DNA of 64,000 nucleotides from Streptomyces sp. TG1A-8 (GCF_030499535.1 NZ_JASTLB010000001.1:3658001-3722000); one strand, 5' to 3'; counted from the stretch's first letter, positions 37,587 to 48,098 are shown. Numbers and translations are program-made. Notes: a model not told the origin generated them from the letters alone.

Positions 37587-39551
37587 TCAGCCGTTCTTGA
37601 TGCGGTTCGTCAGCTCGGTCACCTGGTTGTAGATGGAGCGCCGCTCGGCCATCAGCGCGCGGATCTTGCGGTCGGCGTGCATGACGGTCGTGTGGTCCCG
37701 GCCGCCGAACTGCGCGCCGATCTTCGGCAGTGACAGGTCGGTCAGCTCACGGCACAGGTACATGGCGATCTGCCGGGCGGTCACCAGCGCGCGCCCGCGC
37801 GAGGTGCCGCACAGGTCCTCCACCGTCAGCCCGAAGTAGTCGGCGGTGGCGGCCATGATGGCCGGAGCGGTGATCTCCGGGGCGGAGTCCTCGCCGCCGG
37901 GGATCAGGTCCTTCAGGACGATCTCCGTCAGGCCCAGGTCCACCGGCTGCCGGTTCAGCGAGGCGAACGCCGTCACCCGGATCAGCGCGCCCTCCAACTC
38001 ACGGATGTTCCGCGAGATCCGGGAGGCGATGAACTCCAGCACCTCCGGCGGGGCGTTCAGCTGCTCCTGCACGGCCTTCTTGCGGAGGATCGCGATGCGC
38101 GTCTCCAGCTCGGGCGGCTGGACGTCGGTGATCAGGCCCCACTCGAAACGGTTGCGCAGCCGGTCCTCCAGGGTCACCAACTGCTTGGGCGGCCGGTCAC
38201 TGCTGAGGACGATCTGCTTGTTGGCGTTGTGGAGGGTGTTGAAGGTGTGGAAAAACTCCTCCTGCGTCGACTCCTTGTCCGCCAGGAACTGGATGTCGTC
38301 GACGAGCAGGATGTCCATCTCGCGGTAGCGCTTGCGGAAACTGTCGCCCTTGCCGTCGCGGATGGAGTTGATGAACTCGTTGGTGAACTCCTCCGAGCTG
38401 ACGTAGCGCACGCGCGTGCCCGGGTAGAGGCTGCGCGCGTAGTGCCCGATCGCGTGCAGCAGGTGCGTCTTGCCGAGGCCGGACTCCCCGTAGATGAACA
38501 GGGGGTTGTACGCCTTCGCCGGCGCTTCGGCGACGGCCACCGCGGCCGCGTGCGCGAACCGGTTGGAGGCGCCGATGACGAACGTGTCGAAGAGGTACTT
38601 CGGGTTCAGCCGCGCGGTCGGCTCACCGGGGCCGGAGGCCGGCGCGGACTTCGCGGCCGACGGTCCGGTCACCCCGCCCCCGCCGGGCGGCTGCAGGTCC
38701 GGGCGGCCCGGGCCGCCGCGGTGCGCCGGTCCGCCGCCCGGCTGCTCGGGCAGCTCGCGGCGGCCGGGGTCGCGCTGGTCGTACTCGGTCCGGGACGGGT
38801 CGTACTCGGAGCGGCCGGAGTCGTAGTCGGACCGGTCGTACTCCGGGCGCGGGGAGTCGTAGTCGCCGCGCTGCTGGTCGTACGACCGCTCCCTGCCCTG
38901 CGGGCGGTAGTCCTGGGACGGCGCACCGTAGGGGGTGCTGCCGGGCGGGCCGTACGCGTCCTGGGGCTGCGACCCGTAGGGGCCGCGGGGCGGCGAGGCG
39001 TAGGGGTCGCGCTCGGGGAAGCCGAGCCGCTGCTGCTGCCAGCCGTACTCGTCCTGCGCGGGCCGCGGCCAGGCGCCCGGCTCGGGGCGCTGGTACTCGG
39101 ACGGGTAGGCGGGCCGGGCGGTGGGCAGCTGGTCGCGCGGGGACGGGTCGGGCAGCGGATCGGCGGCACGGTGGCGGCCGTAGCCCTCGTACGGTCCGGC
39201 GGGCGGTTCCGGCTCCTCGTAGCGCGGCTGCGGCGGCTGCTGCGCGGAGGGCGCCGACGGGGCCGGCGGCTCGCCCGCGGAGTCGTCCACGGTGATCGCG
39301 ATGCGGATGGGCCGGCCGCACTCGCGGGTCAGGGTCTCGCTAACGACCGGGGCGAGACGGCCTTCCAGCACACCCTTCGCGAATTCGTTCGGTACGGCGA
39401 GCAGGGCGGTGTCCGCGACCAGCGCGAGTGGCTGGCAGCGCCTGATCCAGTGCTCGTCCTTCGCCTCGACCCCTTGCCCGCGGCCCTCACCGAGGAGCTG
39501 CTCCAGTACGCGTGGCCACACTGCGGCAAGATCGGCAGGTACGTCAGCCAC
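37587..39551 (-). CDS. dnaA: Chromosomal replication initiator DnaA
   Basis: Protein of 654 residues, long because of the Streptomyces-type domain II (about 100-310), a disordered stretch rich in Pro, Tyr, Asp and Arg with repeats like [20 protein letters not shown]. Domain I is at the N-terminus ([13 protein letters not shown]). The AAA+ domain III has Walker [12 protein letters not shown] (about 355) and Walker [11 protein letters not shown]. Domain IV ends with the DNA-binding signature [15 protein letters not shown]. It binds DnaA boxes and melts oriC. The GTG at 39549-39551 is the start. Confidence 0.96.
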   Translation of the reverse strand: MADVPADLAAVWPRVLEQLLGEGRGQGVEAKDEHWIRRCQPLALVADTALLAVPNEFAKGVLEGRLAPVVSETLTRECGRPIRIAITVDDSAGEPPAPSAPSAQQPPQPRYEEPEPPAGPYEGYGRHRAADPLPDPSPRDQLPTARPAYPSEYQRPEPGAWPRPAQDEYGWQQQRLGFPERDPYASPPRGPYGSQPQDAYGPPGSTPYGAPSQDYRPQGRERSYDQQRGDYDSPRPEYDRSDYDSGRSEYDPSRTEYDQRDPGRRELPEQPGGGPAHRGGPGRPDLQPPGGGGVTGPSAAKSAPASGPGEPTARLNPKYLFDTFVIGASNRFAHAAAVAVAEAPAKAYNPLFIYGESGLGKTHLLHAIGHYARSLYPGTRVRYVSSEEFTNEFINSIRDGKGDSFRKRYREMDILLVDDIQFLADKESTQEEFFHTFNTLHNANKQIVLSSDRPPKQLVTLEDRLRNRFEWGLITDVQPPELETRIAILRKKAVQEQLNAPPEVLEFIASRISRNIRELEGALIRVTAFASLNRQPVDLGLTEIVLKDLIPGGEDSAPEITAPAIMAATADYFGLTVEDLCGTSRGRALVTARQIAMYLCRELTDLSLPKIGAQFGGRDHTTVMHADRKIRALMAERRSIYNQVTELTNRIKNG

Positions 39552-39673
39552 AGGGCACGCTCTCTCGCAGGTCCCACGAACGTGTGGTTGCGGGACGGGT
39601 CGGGACGGATTCCGGGGGGTGGACGGGGGAGTCCCGCCCGGCCGGGGGCAGGGGAACGGATCGAAGTCCAGTC

Positions 39674-39728
39674 ACGGTAGTCAGCGCGACCGGTACGGTT
39701 CAAGTTGTTGTCCCCAGGCTGTGGACAG
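39674..39728 (-). promoter_or_regulatory. dnaA promoter with adjacent DnaA boxes
   Basis: Minus strand: -35 TTGAAC (39703-39698), an 18-base spacer, -10 TACCGT (39679-39674). Just upstream of the -35 lie two box-like sequences: TTGTCCCCA at 39708-39716 (+) and CTGTCCACA at 39720-39728 (-). This fits autoregulation by DnaA. Confidence 0.65.
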
Positions 39729-39749
39729 TGTCCCCCACCGGCTCTCGGT

Positions 39750-39779
39750 TTGACCGGATGCCGCCGCCGCGCGTACCGT
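39750..39779 (+). promoter_or_regulatory. rpmH promoter
   Basis: -35 TTGACC (39750-39755), an 18-base spacer, -10 TACCGT (39774-39779), followed by a leader of about 160 bases. It is divergent from the dnaA promoter, and the DnaA boxes lie between the two. Confidence 0.65.
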
Positions 39780-39945
39780 AACCAGGTCGAGTTGTCGATG
39801 GCTGCTGCCGCCTGCCTCCGATGGGCACAGATCGCTGAAGGTGATCGGGAAGCGGTGCACTCGGGCGTGACGCGAGCTACTCGTGGGCGCACGGTGACAG
39901 CCAGGACGGCACCCCGCCACTACCGATTTCTTCTGGAGCCCCCGA

Positions 39946-40083
39946 GTGAGCAAGCGCACCTTCCAGCCGAACAACCGTCGCCGCGCGAAGACCCACGGCT
40001 TCCGGCTGCGTATGCGTACCCGTGCCGGCCGCGCGATCCTCGCGTCCCGCCGCAGCAAGGGTCGCGCCCGTCTGTCCGCCTGA
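39946..40083 (+). CDS. rpmH: 50S ribosomal protein L34
   Basis: Protein of 45 residues, very basic, starting [20 protein letters not shown] and ending [10 protein letters not shown], the usual length and sequence of actinobacterial L34. The GTG at 39946 has CTGGAG upstream. First gene of the rpmH-rnpA-yidD-yidC series. Confidence 0.96.
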   Translation: MSKRTFQPNNRRRAKTHGFRLRMRTRAGRAILASRRSKGRARLSA

Positions 40084-40104
40084 TTCCGATCAGGTCATGA
40101 CGTC

Positions 40105-40476
40105 GTGCTGCCCACCGAGAACCGGCTGAGGCGGCGCGAGGACTTCGCGACCGCGGTCCGACGAGGACGCCGGGCAGGACGCCCGACTCTCGTCGTCCAC
40201 CTTCGTAGCGGTGCCACGGACCCGCACGCGCCTGGGGAGAGCGCTCCCCCGACGCGTGCGGGTTTCGTCGTGAGCAAGGCCGTGGGTGGCGCGGTCGTGC
40301 GCAACACAGTGAAGCGCAGACTGCGTCATCTGATGCGTGACCGAGTCGCCCTGTTCGCCCCCGGTAGCCTGGTAGTCGTACGAGCGCTGCCCGGAGCGGG
40401 CGGCGCGGACCACGCACAGCTGGCCCGCGACCTGGACGCCGCTCTCGAACGGCTGCTGGGAAGGGGCGCGCGATGA
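40105..40476 (+). CDS. rnpA: Ribonuclease P protein component
   Basis: Basic protein of 123 residues that assists RNase P RNA in removing 5' leaders of tRNA precursors. Visible are [34 protein letters not shown] and the RNR-like [11 protein letters not shown]. The start is GTG at 40105, 21 bases after rpmH. Its stop overlaps the yidD start as ATGA. Confidence 0.94.
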   Translation: MLPTENRLRRREDFATAVRRGRRAGRPTLVVHLRSGATDPHAPGESAPPTRAGFVVSKAVGGAVVRNTVKRRLRHLMRDRVALFAPGSLVVVRALPGAGGADHAQLARDLDAALERLLGRGAR

Positions 40477-40835
40477 AGTACCCGCTGCTGGCTCTGATCA
40501 AGCTGTACCAGTGGACGATCAGTCCACTGCTGGGGCCGGTGTGCAAGTACTACCCCTCGTGCTCGCATTACGGCTACACGGCCATCGACCGGCACGGTGC
40601 GCTCAAGGGAACGGCGCTCACCGCCTGGCGCATCCTGCGGTGCAACCCGTGGTCGCTCGGCGGTGTGGACCATGTTCCGCCGCGCAGGCGCCCGCGGTGG
40701 CACGAAATGCTGCGCACCGCCTGGTGCGCACGCAAGGGCGGGCCCTCCGCCGAACCGGCCATCGGGGAGACGCCGCGTTCCGAGGTTCCTCCGAGCCCGG
40801 CCGCAGAGACCTCGTCCCATGCCCAAGGAGCATGA
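40473..40835 (+). CDS. yidD: Membrane protein insertion efficiency factor YidD
   Basis: Protein of 120 residues. The conserved core is [20 protein letters not shown] with CSHYGYTAI and [17 protein letters not shown]. It assists YidC at the inner face of the membrane. The C-terminal 40 residues are variable and disordered. It is translated by coupling to rnpA. Confidence 0.94.
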   Translation: MKYPLLALIKLYQWTISPLLGPVCKYYPSCSHYGYTAIDRHGALKGTALTAWRILRCNPWSLGGVDHVPPRRRPRWHEMLRTAWCARKGGPSAEPAIGETPRSEVPPSPAAETSSHAQGA

Positions 40836-40838
40836 TTA

Positions 40839-42107
40839 GTGGACACGATTGCCAGCCTCTTCAGCTTCATCACGACACCTGTCTCCTGGGTCATCGTCCA
40901 GTTCCACACGGTGTACGGCACCATCTTCGGGCCGGACACCGGGTGGGCCTGGGGCCTGTCCATCGTGTCCCTGGTGATTCTGATCCGCATCTGCCTGATC
41001 CCGCTCTTCGTGAAGCAGATCAAGGCGACCCGGGCCATGCAGACGCTGCAGCCCGAGATGAAGAAGATCCAGGAGCGCTACAAGAACGACAAGCAGCGCC
41101 AGTCCGAAGAGATGATGAAGCTGTACAAGGAGTCGGGTACCAACCCGCTCTCCTCGTGCCTTCCCATCCTCGCGCAGTCCCCGTTCTTCTTCGCGCTGTA
41201 CCACGTGCTCAATGGCATCGCCTCGGGCACGACCATCGGCGTCATCAACGAATCGCTGCTGGCCAGCGCCCGCAAGGCGCACATCTTCGGCGCCCCGCTC
41301 GCCGCGAAGTTCAAGGACGGCGCCGGCACCGTCCACGCCCTGGGCGCCACCCTCACCGACGTTCGAGTCGTCACCGCGCTCATGATCGTCCTGATGTCGG
41401 CGTCGCAGTTCTACACGCAGCGCCAGTTGATGACGAAGAACGTCGACACCACGGTGAAGACGCCGTTCATGCAACAGCAGAAGATGCTGATGTACGTCTT
41501 CCCCGTCATGTTCGCCGTCTTCGGCATCAACTTCCCGGTCGGTGTCCTCGTCTACTGGCTGACCACCAACGTGTGGACCATGGGCCAGCAGATGTACGTC
41601 ATCCGCAACAACCCGACCCCGGGCTCCAAGGCCCAGGCCGCCTACCTGGAGCGTCTGACCCATCACGTGACGCACCACGGCAAGGTCCGTCGGCGCAGTG
41701 AGAAGACGATCATCAAGGCGATCGTCGCCAAGGGCCGCGACCGCAACGAGTTCGAGCGCAAGTTCATCAATGCGCTGAACAAGGCAGGCCTCGCCGCCCA
41801 GGCCGACGGCACCGTGGTGAAGAGCGAGACGCAGGACGTGGTGCAGACCGAGGACGGTACGGCCACGCCCGTCCCGGCCGTCCGGCGCCAGCAGCCCAAG
41901 CGTCAGACCAAGTCCCAGCGCCAGACCACCGCCAAGCAGGCGGACGAGATGCCGGCCACCTCGCTGGAGAAGTCCGACGAGCCGCAGGACCTCAAGCCCG
42001 CCGCTGCCAGGCAGCCGCAGAAGCCCGGCTCCGGCACCCGCAGCAAGGCCCAGTCCGGCCAGCGCAAGGGTGGCCCGCAGCGGCCCAAGTCCCCGTCCAA
42101 GAAGTAA
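40839..42107 (+). CDS. yidC: Membrane protein insertase YidC/OxaI
   Basis: Protein of 422 residues of the Gram-positive type, without the large periplasmic domain. Helices are at the N-terminus ([12 protein letters not shown]), around [15 protein letters not shown], the FFFALYHVL helix, and near [20 protein letters not shown]. The C-terminal 150 residues are basic and Gln/Lys-rich, fit for ribosome contact. AAGGAG stands 8 bases before the GTG at 40839. It inserts membrane proteins alone or with SecYEG. Confidence 0.94.
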   Translation: MDTIASLFSFITTPVSWVIVQFHTVYGTIFGPDTGWAWGLSIVSLVILIRICLIPLFVKQIKATRAMQTLQPEMKKIQERYKNDKQRQSEEMMKLYKESGTNPLSSCLPILAQSPFFFALYHVLNGIASGTTIGVINESLLASARKAHIFGAPLAAKFKDGAGTVHALGATLTDVRVVTALMIVLMSASQFYTQRQLMTKNVDTTVKTPFMQQQKMLMYVFPVMFAVFGINFPVGVLVYWLTTNVWTMGQQMYVIRNNPTPGSKAQAAYLERLTHHVTHHGKVRRRSEKTIIKAIVAKGRDRNEFERKFINALNKAGLAAQADGTVVKSETQDVVQTEDGTATPVPAVRRQQPKRQTKSQRQTTAKQADEMPATSLEKSDEPQDLKPAAARQPQKPGSGTRSKAQSGQRKGGPQRPKSPSKK

Positions 42108-42122
42108 GAAGGAGCCCATCCC

Positions 42123-42635
42123 GTGACGGAAGGCACCACCTCTGCCGCTGCCGAGGGTGCAGACACCCTGACCCGCCTGGAGCAGGAGGGTGAGATCGCT
42201 GCGGACTACCTGGAGGGTCTGCTGGACATCGCCGACCTCGACGGCGACATCGACATGGACGTCGAGGCCGACCGGGCCTCCGTGTCGATCATCAGCGACA
42301 CCGATAGCCGCGACCTGCAGAAGCTGGTCGGCCGGGATGGCGAGGTGCTGGAGGCGCTCCAGGAGCTGACGCGTCTTGCCGTGCACCGGGAGACCGGTGA
42401 CCGCAGCCGACTGATGCTGGACATCGCGGGCTACCGGTCCAAGAAGCGCGCCGAACTGTCCGAGCTGGGCGCCAATGCCGCCGCCGAGGTCAAGAGCACG
42501 GGCGAGCCGGTCCGCCTCCAGCCGATGACCCCGTTCGAGCGCAAGGTCGTGCACGACGCGGTCAAGGGCGCGGGCCTGCGCAGCGAGTCCGAGGGCGAGG
42601 AGCCGCAGCGGTTCGTCGTCGTGCTGCCCGCCTGA
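42123..42635 (+). CDS. khpB: RNA-binding protein KhpB/Jag (KH and R3H domains)
   Basis: Protein of 170 residues. A short N-terminal part is followed by a KH-like domain (DMDVEADRASVSIIS, then LVGRDGEVLEALQELTRLAV) and a C-terminal R3H domain (MTPFERKVVHDAVKG...SEGEEPQRFVVV). It is probably an RNA-binding regulator; the gene is always next to yidC. The GTG at 42123 has AAGGAGCC upstream. Confidence 0.92.
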   Translation: MTEGTTSAAAEGADTLTRLEQEGEIAADYLEGLLDIADLDGDIDMDVEADRASVSIISDTDSRDLQKLVGRDGEVLEALQELTRLAVHRETGDRSRLMLDIAGYRSKKRAELSELGANAAAEVKSTGEPVRLQPMTPFERKVVHDAVKGAGLRSESEGEEPQRFVVVLPA

Positions 42636-42652
42636 TCCGGTCCTCTCGCCCC

Positions 42653-42690
42653 GGCCCCGTCTGCCCGCAGCGCAGACGGGGCCGATCTTT
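42653..42690 (+). terminator. Terminator after khpB
   Basis: Arms ggccccgtctgc and gcagacggggcc with a short loop, then gatcttt. It separates khpB from rsmG. Confidence 0.8.
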
Positions 42691-42754
42691 GTCAGCCTGG
42701 TAGTTCTGGTGGCCGGTGCATGGAGCACCGGCGCTGTACGGAAGGACGGTCCCC

Positions 42755-43470
42755 GTGACGGAGGCAGCGGAGCTTCCCCCGCACCCGAGCAGGCGCGGGA
42801 AGTATTCGGCGATCGCTTCGCCGATGCGGTCCGCTATGCGGAGCTGCTCGCCGAGGCAGGCGTGCAGCGGGGCCTGATCGGCCCGCGCGAAGTGCCCCGC
42901 CTGTGGGAGCGGCACCTGCTCAACTGTGCGGTGCTCTCCGAGGCCGTTCCCGAGGGCGTGACGGTGTGCGACGTCGGCTCGGGTGCCGGCCTGCCCGGTA
43001 TCCCCCTGGCTCTGGTCCGGGAGGACCTGAACATCACTCTGCTGGAGCCGCTGCTGCGCCGTACGAACTTCCTCACCGAGGTCGTCGAACTGCTGGGGCT
43101 CGATCACGTCACCGTGGCGCGGGGGCGGGCCGAGGAGGTGATGGGCAAGCTGCCACCGGTCCACGTGGTGACCGCTCGCGCCGTGGCCCCGCTCGACCGC
43201 CTGGCCACGTGGGGCATCCCCTTGCTGCGCCCCTACGGTGAAATGCTCGCACTCAAGGGGGACACGGCCGAGGAGGAACTGAAGGCGGCGACCGCCGCGC
43301 TCTCCAAGCTCGGTGCGGTGTCGACGTCCATCCTGCACGTCGGTGAAGGGGTCGTGGACCCCCTGTCGACGGTGGTGCGCGTCGAGGTGGGGGAAAGTCC
43401 GGGCGGTGTACGGTTCGCGGCCAAACGGGCCAAGGCCGCTCGCACGGGACGGGTCCGCAGGCGACGGTAA
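42755..43470 (+). CDS. rsmG: 16S rRNA (guanine-N7) methyltransferase RsmG, with apparent 1-base frameshift near the N-terminus
   Basis: SAM-dependent enzyme that methylates a guanine in the 530 loop of 16S rRNA. The motif VCDVGSGAGLPGIPLAL and RLWERHLLNCAVLSE are clear. The expected start is the GTG at 42755 (VTEAAELPP, ribosome site GGAAGGA), but that frame does not continue into the enzyme. The main frame begins after the C run at 42776-42780: with six C in place of five, the reading becomes ELPPAPEQAREVFGDRF without a break. In the main frame the only upstream start is the GTG at 42709, without a ribosome site. So either one C was lost in sequencing or the gene is truly frameshifted. The corrected protein would have about 238 residues. 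Confidence 0.85.
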
Positions 43471-43510
43471 CGGAGTGTCGTGGGGGTTCGGCCGCCGATG
43501 CTGTGCATCG

Positions 43511-43526
43511 TGTTTCACGTGAAACA
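43511..43526. other. parS: parS site 1
   Basis: Perfect 16-base palindrome tgtttcacgtgaaaca in the gap between rsmG and parA. It is the ParB-binding consensus of Streptomyces. Confidence 0.97.
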
Positions 43527-43683
43527 TCGCTCACTGTTGCACGGCATCATCAGTCGCGGTCGCCGTGCGGCCGAACCCCGCGACCGAAAGCCTCTCGGTT
43601 CACTCGCGAAGGTTCCGGAGTTGCCCACAGAGGTGGGTTTCTCCACAGAACACCAGGCCTCACTGGTTCACGACCCCGAAGGC

Positions 43684-44757
43684 ATGGGAGGCTCTGTTCA
43701 TTGCGAGCCTGAAGTCGAGGAGAGTGAATCCTTGCGGTCCGACGCCAACATCGCGGGACCGATGACCGATCCGGTCCCCGGTCCCCGTGCCGAGTCGATG
43801 AGGGCGGATGTTTCACGTGAAACACCGCCTCCGATGGACGACACTCCCATCGGTCATGCTGCCCAACTGGCGCTGGAGGCTCTGGGGCGCGCCGACGACG
43901 GTCTGCCGCGGCCGGAGCAGACCCGGGTGATCGTGGTCGCCAATCAGAAGGGCGGTGTGGGCAAGACGACGACGACCGTCAACCTGGCCGCTTCGCTCGC
44001 TCTGCACGGCGCCCGGGTCCTGGTCATCGACCTCGATCCGCAGGGCAACGCCTCCACGGCGCTGGGCATTGATCACCACGCCGAGGTGCCTTCCATCTAT
44101 GACGTGTTGGTGGAGAGTCGGCCCCTCTCCGAGGTCGTCCAGCCGGTCCCGGATGTCGAAGGCCTTTTCTGTGCCCCCGCCACCATCGATCTCGCCGGTG
44201 CGGAGATCGAGCTGGTGTCACTGGTGGCCCGCGAGAGCCGGCTGCAGCGGGCGATCCAGGCGTACGAGCAGCCGTTGGACTACATCCTCATCGACTGCCC
44301 GCCCTCCCTGGGGCTGCTGACGGTCAACGCGATGGTCGCGGGCCAGGAGGTCCTCATCCCCATCCAGTGCGAGTACTACGCGCTGGAAGGCCTGGGTCAG
44401 CTGCTGCGCAACGTCGACCTGGTGCGGGGGCACCTCAACCCCGCCCTGCATGTATCGACGATCCTGCTCACCATGTACGACGGCCGGACGCGACTGGCGT
44501 CCCAGGTCGCGGAAGAGGTGCGCAGCCACTTCGGCGACGAGGTGCTGCGGACGAGCATTCCCCGCTCGGTCCGCATCTCCGAGGCGCCGAGCTACGGGCA
44601 GACGGTGCTGACCTACGATCCGGGATCGAGCGGTGCCCTGTCCTATCTTGAGGCGGCCCGAGAAATCGCGCTGAGGGGGGTCGGTGTCAGCTACGACCCG
44701 AGCCAGGCCCACAGCGGTGTCCAGAACAACCCGAGCATGGTGGAGGGGATCCAGTGA
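43684..44757 (+). CDS. parA: Chromosome partitioning ATPase ParA
   Basis: Walker-type ATPase (357 residues from the ATG at 43684). The deviant Walker A motif is [10 protein letters not shown], with [12 protein letters not shown] and [14 protein letters not shown]. It moves or anchors ParB-parS complexes, in Streptomyces during aerial hyphae septation. The N-terminal extension is variable, and the start could also be ATG 43762 or ATG 43834 (before [10 protein letters not shown]). A parS site inside the extension is translated as VSRET. The stop overlaps the parB GTG as GTGA. Confidence 0.94.
   Translation: MGGSVHCEPEVEESESLRSDANIAGPMTDPVPGPRAESMRADVSRETPPPMDDTPIGHAAQLALEALGRADDGLPRPEQTRVIVVANQKGGVGKTTTTVNLAASLALHGARVLVIDLDPQGNASTALGIDHHAEVPSIYDVLVESRPLSEVVQPVPDVEGLFCAPATIDLAGAEIELVSLVARESRLQRAIQAYEQPLDYILIDCPPSLGLLTVNAMVAGQEVLIPIQCEYYALEGLGQLLRNVDLVRGHLNPALHVSTILLTMYDGRTRLASQVAEEVRSHFGDEVLRTSIPRSVRISEAPSYGQTVLTYDPGSSGALSYLEAAREIALRGVGVSYDPSQAHSGVQNNPSMVEGIQ
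43810..43823. other. parS: parS site 2 (inside parA)
   Basis: gtttcacgtgaaac, a perfect match lying in the coding sequence for the N-terminal part of ParA. Confidence 0.97.
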
Positions 44758-45848
44758 GTGAGCGACGGAGGGGGTTGGGCCGTGGCCTCGGCGCGCTGAT
44801 TCCCGCTGCCCCGACCGAGAAGGCCCCGGCTGCGACCACGATCGTGGGAGGGGGATCCGCCTCTCCCGGGGCGGTGCCGGTACTGACGGCCGACCGCGGT
44901 GTGGCCGCGGCCAAGGTCGCCACGCTGCCTCCCGTGCCTCCGGAAGCCGAGGAGCCCTCGACGAGTCCGGCGGAGGTGCCCGTGCCCCCGGTGGGCGCTC
45001 ACTTCGCCGAGCTCCCCCTCGACTCCATCACGCCGAACCCGCGCCAGCCGCGCGAGGTCTTCGACGAGGACGCCCTCCATGAGCTGGTCACCTCCATCAA
45101 GGAGGTCGGCCTTCTCCAGCCCGTGGTTGTACGGCAGATGGGCCCCGCCCGCTACGAGCTGATCATGGGGGAGCGTCGCTGGCGCGCCTGTCGCGAGGCC
45201 GGACTCGACGCCATCCCGGCGATCGTCCGGGCCACGGAGGACGAGAAGCTCCTCCTGGACGCCCTGCTGGAGAACCTGCACCGTGCACAGTTGAACCCAC
45301 TGGAAGAAGCAGCCGCCTACGACCAGCTCCTGAAGGACTTCAACTGCACGCACGACCAGCTGGCCGACCGCATCGGGCGCTCCCGTCCGCAGGTCTCCAA
45401 CACCCTGCGGCTGCTGAAGCTTTCGCCGGCCGTCCAGCGCAGGGTCGCCGCGGGCGTCCTCTCCGCAGGACACGCGCGTGCCCTGCTGTCCGTTGATGAC
45501 TCGGAGGAACAGGACCGGTTGGCTCATCGCATCGTGGCCGAGGGCCTCTCGGTGCGGGCCGTCGAGGAGATCGTGACCCTGATGGGCTCGCGTCCCCAGG
45601 CCACACAGCGTGTCAAGGGGCCGCGGGCCGGTGCCCGGCTCTCTCCCGCCCTGAGTGAACTGGCGACCCGTCTGTCCGACCGCTTCGAGACCCGGGTCAA
45701 GGTCGACCTGGGACAGAAGAAGGGCAAGATCACCGTCGAGTTCGCCTCCATGGAGGACCTGGAGCGGATCCTGGGCACTCTCGCCCCGGAGGAGGGTCCG
45801 GTCCTGCAGAGCGCTCAGGAGGGCGGCTCCGGGGACCAGGACGACTGA
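44754..45848 (+). CDS. parB: Chromosome partitioning protein ParB
   Basis: CTP-dependent DNA clamp of 364 residues that loads at parS. It has an N-terminal ParA-stimulating start ([14 protein letters not shown]), CTP-binding motifs GERRWRAC and [14 protein letters not shown], a helix-turn-helix ([20 protein letters not shown]) and a C-terminal dimer domain with [18 protein letters not shown] 44754 overlaps parA. Confidence 0.96.
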   Translation: MSERRRGLGRGLGALIPAAPTEKAPAATTIVGGGSASPGAVPVLTADRGVAAAKVATLPPVPPEAEEPSTSPAEVPVPPVGAHFAELPLDSITPNPRQPREVFDEDALHELVTSIKEVGLLQPVVVRQMGPARYELIMGERRWRACREAGLDAIPAIVRATEDEKLLLDALLENLHRAQLNPLEEAAAYDQLLKDFNCTHDQLADRIGRSRPQVSNTLRLLKLSPAVQRRVAAGVLSAGHARALLSVDDSEEQDRLAHRIVAEGLSVRAVEEIVTLMGSRPQATQRVKGPRAGARLSPALSELATRLSDRFETRVKVDLGQKKGKITVEFASMEDLERILGTLAPEEGPVLQSAQEGGSGDQDD

Positions 45849-45948
45849 CCTTCGGGAGCTCCCGCCACGGTCGGGGTCGTCAGAAGCCGCAGGGTGCGGA
45901 TCGCGTCCGGTGCATACCGGCTCGCGGTCCGCTCTTTGCTGTGTGGCG

Positions 45949-45982
45949 GTGTCAGGGCAATCGCATCGTGGATACGATGCGA
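45949..45982 (+). promoter_or_regulatory. Putative promoter with operator-like palindrome before the GNAT gene
   Basis: -35-like GTGTCA (45949-45954), an 18-base spacer, -10-like TACGAT (45973-45978). A perfect 9-bp inverted repeat (TCGCATCGT ggat ACGATGCGA, 45961-45982) covers the -10. Confidence 0.45.
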
Positions 45983-46037
45983 AGGGAAGAGCAGCCGCTC
46001 GTGCTGCGGCGAGCGAAGGAAGCGAGGAACAGCCTTC

Positions 46038-46655
46038 ATGGGGCGTCGGCTCGTACCGCTCACGCTGGACAACCTGCAAGATCTCCCCCAGCGCTGCCGC
46101 TCCTGCGTCTTCTGGGAGCTGGACCCCGTGAGCGGCGAGGCCGCGGTGAAGGGGGGCACCTCCACGTCGGAGAAGGAGGCCTGGATCTCCGCCGTCCTGC
46201 TGGACTGGGGATCGTGCGGCCGGGTGGTCTACGTCGATGACGTCCCGGTCGGCTTCGTGCTCTACGCGCCACCGGCTTACGTACCCCGCTCGGCGGCGTT
46301 CCCCACGAGTCCCGTCTCCCCCGATGCCGTCCAGCTCATCACGGCGTTCATCATGCCCGGCTATCAGGGACAGGGACTGGGTCGCGTGATGGTGCAGACG
46401 GTGGCCAAGGACCTGTTGCGCCGGGGGTTCAAGGCGATCGAGGCGTTCGGCGATGCGCGCTGGCAGGAACCCGCCTGCCTGCTGCCGGCCGACCACCTCT
46501 TGGCCGTGGGCTTCAAGACGATGCGTCAGCACCCGACGCACCCCCGTCTGAGGCTGGAGCTGCGCTCGACGCTCTCCTGGAAGGAAGACGTGGAAATGGC
46601 TCTCGACCGGCTCCTGGGAGCCGTCCAGAAGGAGCCGGCGCTGCGGCCGTTGTAG
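46038..46655 (+). CDS. GNAT family N-acetyltransferase
   Basis: Protein of 205 residues. The acetyl-CoA binding motif is PGYQGQGLGRVMVQ, with the preceding strand LITAFIMP. The N-terminal RCRSCVFWELDP and the WGSCGRVVYVDDVPVGFVLY part are typical of the actinobacterial GNAT encoded beside parB. The substrate is not known. The ATG at 46038 follows AGGAACAG. An operator-like palindrome lies upstream. Confidence 0.87.
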   Translation: MGRRLVPLTLDNLQDLPQRCRSCVFWELDPVSGEAAVKGGTSTSEKEAWISAVLLDWGSCGRVVYVDDVPVGFVLYAPPAYVPRSAAFPTSPVSPDAVQLITAFIMPGYQGQGLGRVMVQTVAKDLLRRGFKAIEAFGDARWQEPACLLPADHLLAVGFKTMRQHPTHPRLRLELRSTLSWKEDVEMALDRLLGAVQKEPALRPL

Positions 46656-46700
46656 CAACCGGTGCCAGCCGTGGTGGCCGGCTTCAGCCAGAGGTCATGG

Positions 46701-46736
46701 AAGAAGGGGCCGACCCTCCCGGGTCGGCCCCTTCTT
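46701..46736. terminator. Bidirectional terminator between the GNAT and trxA genes
   Basis: Arms aaggggccgacc and ggtcggcccctt, followed by cttgttt, directly abutting parS site 3. Confidence 0.8.
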
Positions 46737-46750
46737 GTTTCACGTGAAAC
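46737..46750. other. parS: parS site 3
   Basis: gtttcacgtgaaac, a perfect match just downstream of the trxA stop. Confidence 0.97.
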
Positions 46751-46751
46751 G

Positions 46752-47084
46752 TCACTCGGCGATGAAGTCACCGAGGTCGCGCACGAGAGCCGCCTTCGGC
46801 TTGGCGCCCACGATCGTCTTGACGACCTCGCCGCCCTGGTAGACGTTCAGGGTGGGGATGGACATGACGCCATACTTGGCGGCCGTACCCGGGTTCTCGT
46901 CGATGTTGAGCTTCACGATCTCGATCTTGTCACCGTGCTCGGCGGCGATCGCCTCGAGGGACGGGGCGATCTGGCGGCAGGGACCGCACCACTCGGCCCA
47001 GAAGTCCACCAGGACGGGCTTGTCGCTCTTGAGGACGTCCTGCTCGAAGGAGTCGTCGGTCACTTTCTTCAGGGTGCCGGCCAC
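46752..47084 (-). CDS. trxA: Thioredoxin
   Basis: Protein of 110 residues with the redox motif WCGPC (Cys33 and Cys36), the conserved cis-Pro in MSIPTL, and the usual thioredoxin length. It reduces cytoplasmic disulfides and takes electrons from TrxB. It lies 45 bases after trxB and is co-transcribed. Confidence 0.96.
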   Translation of the reverse strand: MAGTLKKVTDDSFEQDVLKSDKPVLVDFWAEWCGPCRQIAPSLEAIAAEHGDKIEIVKLNIDENPGTAAKYGVMSIPTLNVYQGGEVVKTIVGAKPKAALVRDLGDFIAE

Positions 47085-47129
47085 TGAGGGCTCCTTAACT
47101 TGATCGTACGGTGGGGAGGAAAGGGAGGG

Positions 47130-48098
47130 TCAGACGGCCGTCTTCTCGGGTTCGGCCTTGTCCTCGTCCGCGAGGGCGGCGAGGAAGCGCTCGGCGTCGA
47201 GGGCGGCGGAGCAGCCGGTGCCGGCCGCGGTGATCGCCTGACGGTAGGTGTGGTCGACCACGTCACCGGCGGCGAAGACGCCGGTGACGTTGGTGCGCGT
47301 GGACGGCGAGGCGACCTTCAGGTACCCCTCCTCGTCCAGGTCCAGCTGACCCTTGAAGAGCTCGGTGCGCGGGTCGTGGCCGATCGCGATGAACAGACCC
47401 GTCACGGGCAGATCCGACAGCTCACCGGTCTTGATGTTGCGCAGCTTCAGACCGGAGAGCTTCTGGTCGCCCTGGATTTCGGCGACCTCGCTGTCCCAGA
47501 CGAACTTGATCTTCGAGTCGCCGAACGCGCGCTCCTGCATCGCCTTGGAGGCGCGCAGAGTGTCACGGCGGTGGACGATCGTCACCGACTTGGCGAACCG
47601 GGAGAGGAAGGTGGCTTCCTCCATCGCGGTGTCGCCACCGCCGATCACGGCGATGTCCTGGTCCTTGAAGAAGAAGCCGTCACAGGTGGCACACCAGGAG
47701 ACACCACGGCCGGAGAGGGCGTCCTCGTTGGGCAGTCCGAGCTTGCGGTGCTGCGAACCGGTGGTGATGATGACGGCCTTCGCCCGGTGCACCGCGCCCG
47801 CGGTGTCGGTGACGGTCTTGATCTCACCGGTCAGGTCGACGGAGACGATGTCGTCCGGGATCAGTTCGGCACCGAAGCGCTCGGCCTGGGCCCGCATGTT
47901 GTCCATCAGGTCGGGACCCATGATGCCGTCGCGGAAGCCAGGGAAATTCTCCACCTCGGTGGTGTTCATGAGCGCACCGCCGGCGGTGACGGCGCCTTCG
48001 AACACCAGGGGCTTCAGCGACGCGCGCGCGGTGTAGAGCGCCGCCGTGTAGCCTGCGGGCCCTGAACCGATGATGATCACGTTACGGACGTCGCTCAC
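47130..48098 (-). CDS. trxB: Thioredoxin reductase (NADPH)
   Basis: Flavoprotein of 322 residues. The FAD-binding [10 protein letters not shown] (11-20), the redox-active pair in WCATCDG (Cys136 and Cys139), the NADPH-binding [10 protein letters not shown] and the C-terminal [19 protein letters not shown] are all present. It passes electrons from NADPH to thioredoxin. The GTG at 48096-48098 is the start. A SigR-type promoter lies upstream, so the operon should respond to thiol oxidation. Confidence 0.96.
   Translation of the reverse strand: MSDVRNVIIIGSGPAGYTAALYTARASLKPLVFEGAVTAGGALMNTTEVENFPGFRDGIMGPDLMDNMRAQAERFGAELIPDDIVSVDLTGEIKTVTDTAGAVHRAKAVIITTGSQHRKLGLPNEDALSGRGVSWCATCDGFFFKDQDIAVIGGGDTAMEEATFLSRFAKSVTIVHRRDTLRASKAMQERAFGDSKIKFVWDSEVAEIQGDQKLSGLKLRNIKTGELSDLPVTGLFIAIGHDPRTELFKGQLDLDEEGYLKVASPSTRTNVTGVFAAGDVVDHTYRQAITAAGTGCSAALDAERFLAALADEDKAEPEKTAV

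Noticed and set aside
40836..42728. Open frame antisense to yidC and khpB
   Set aside because: Shadow frame; both plus-strand genes are certain.
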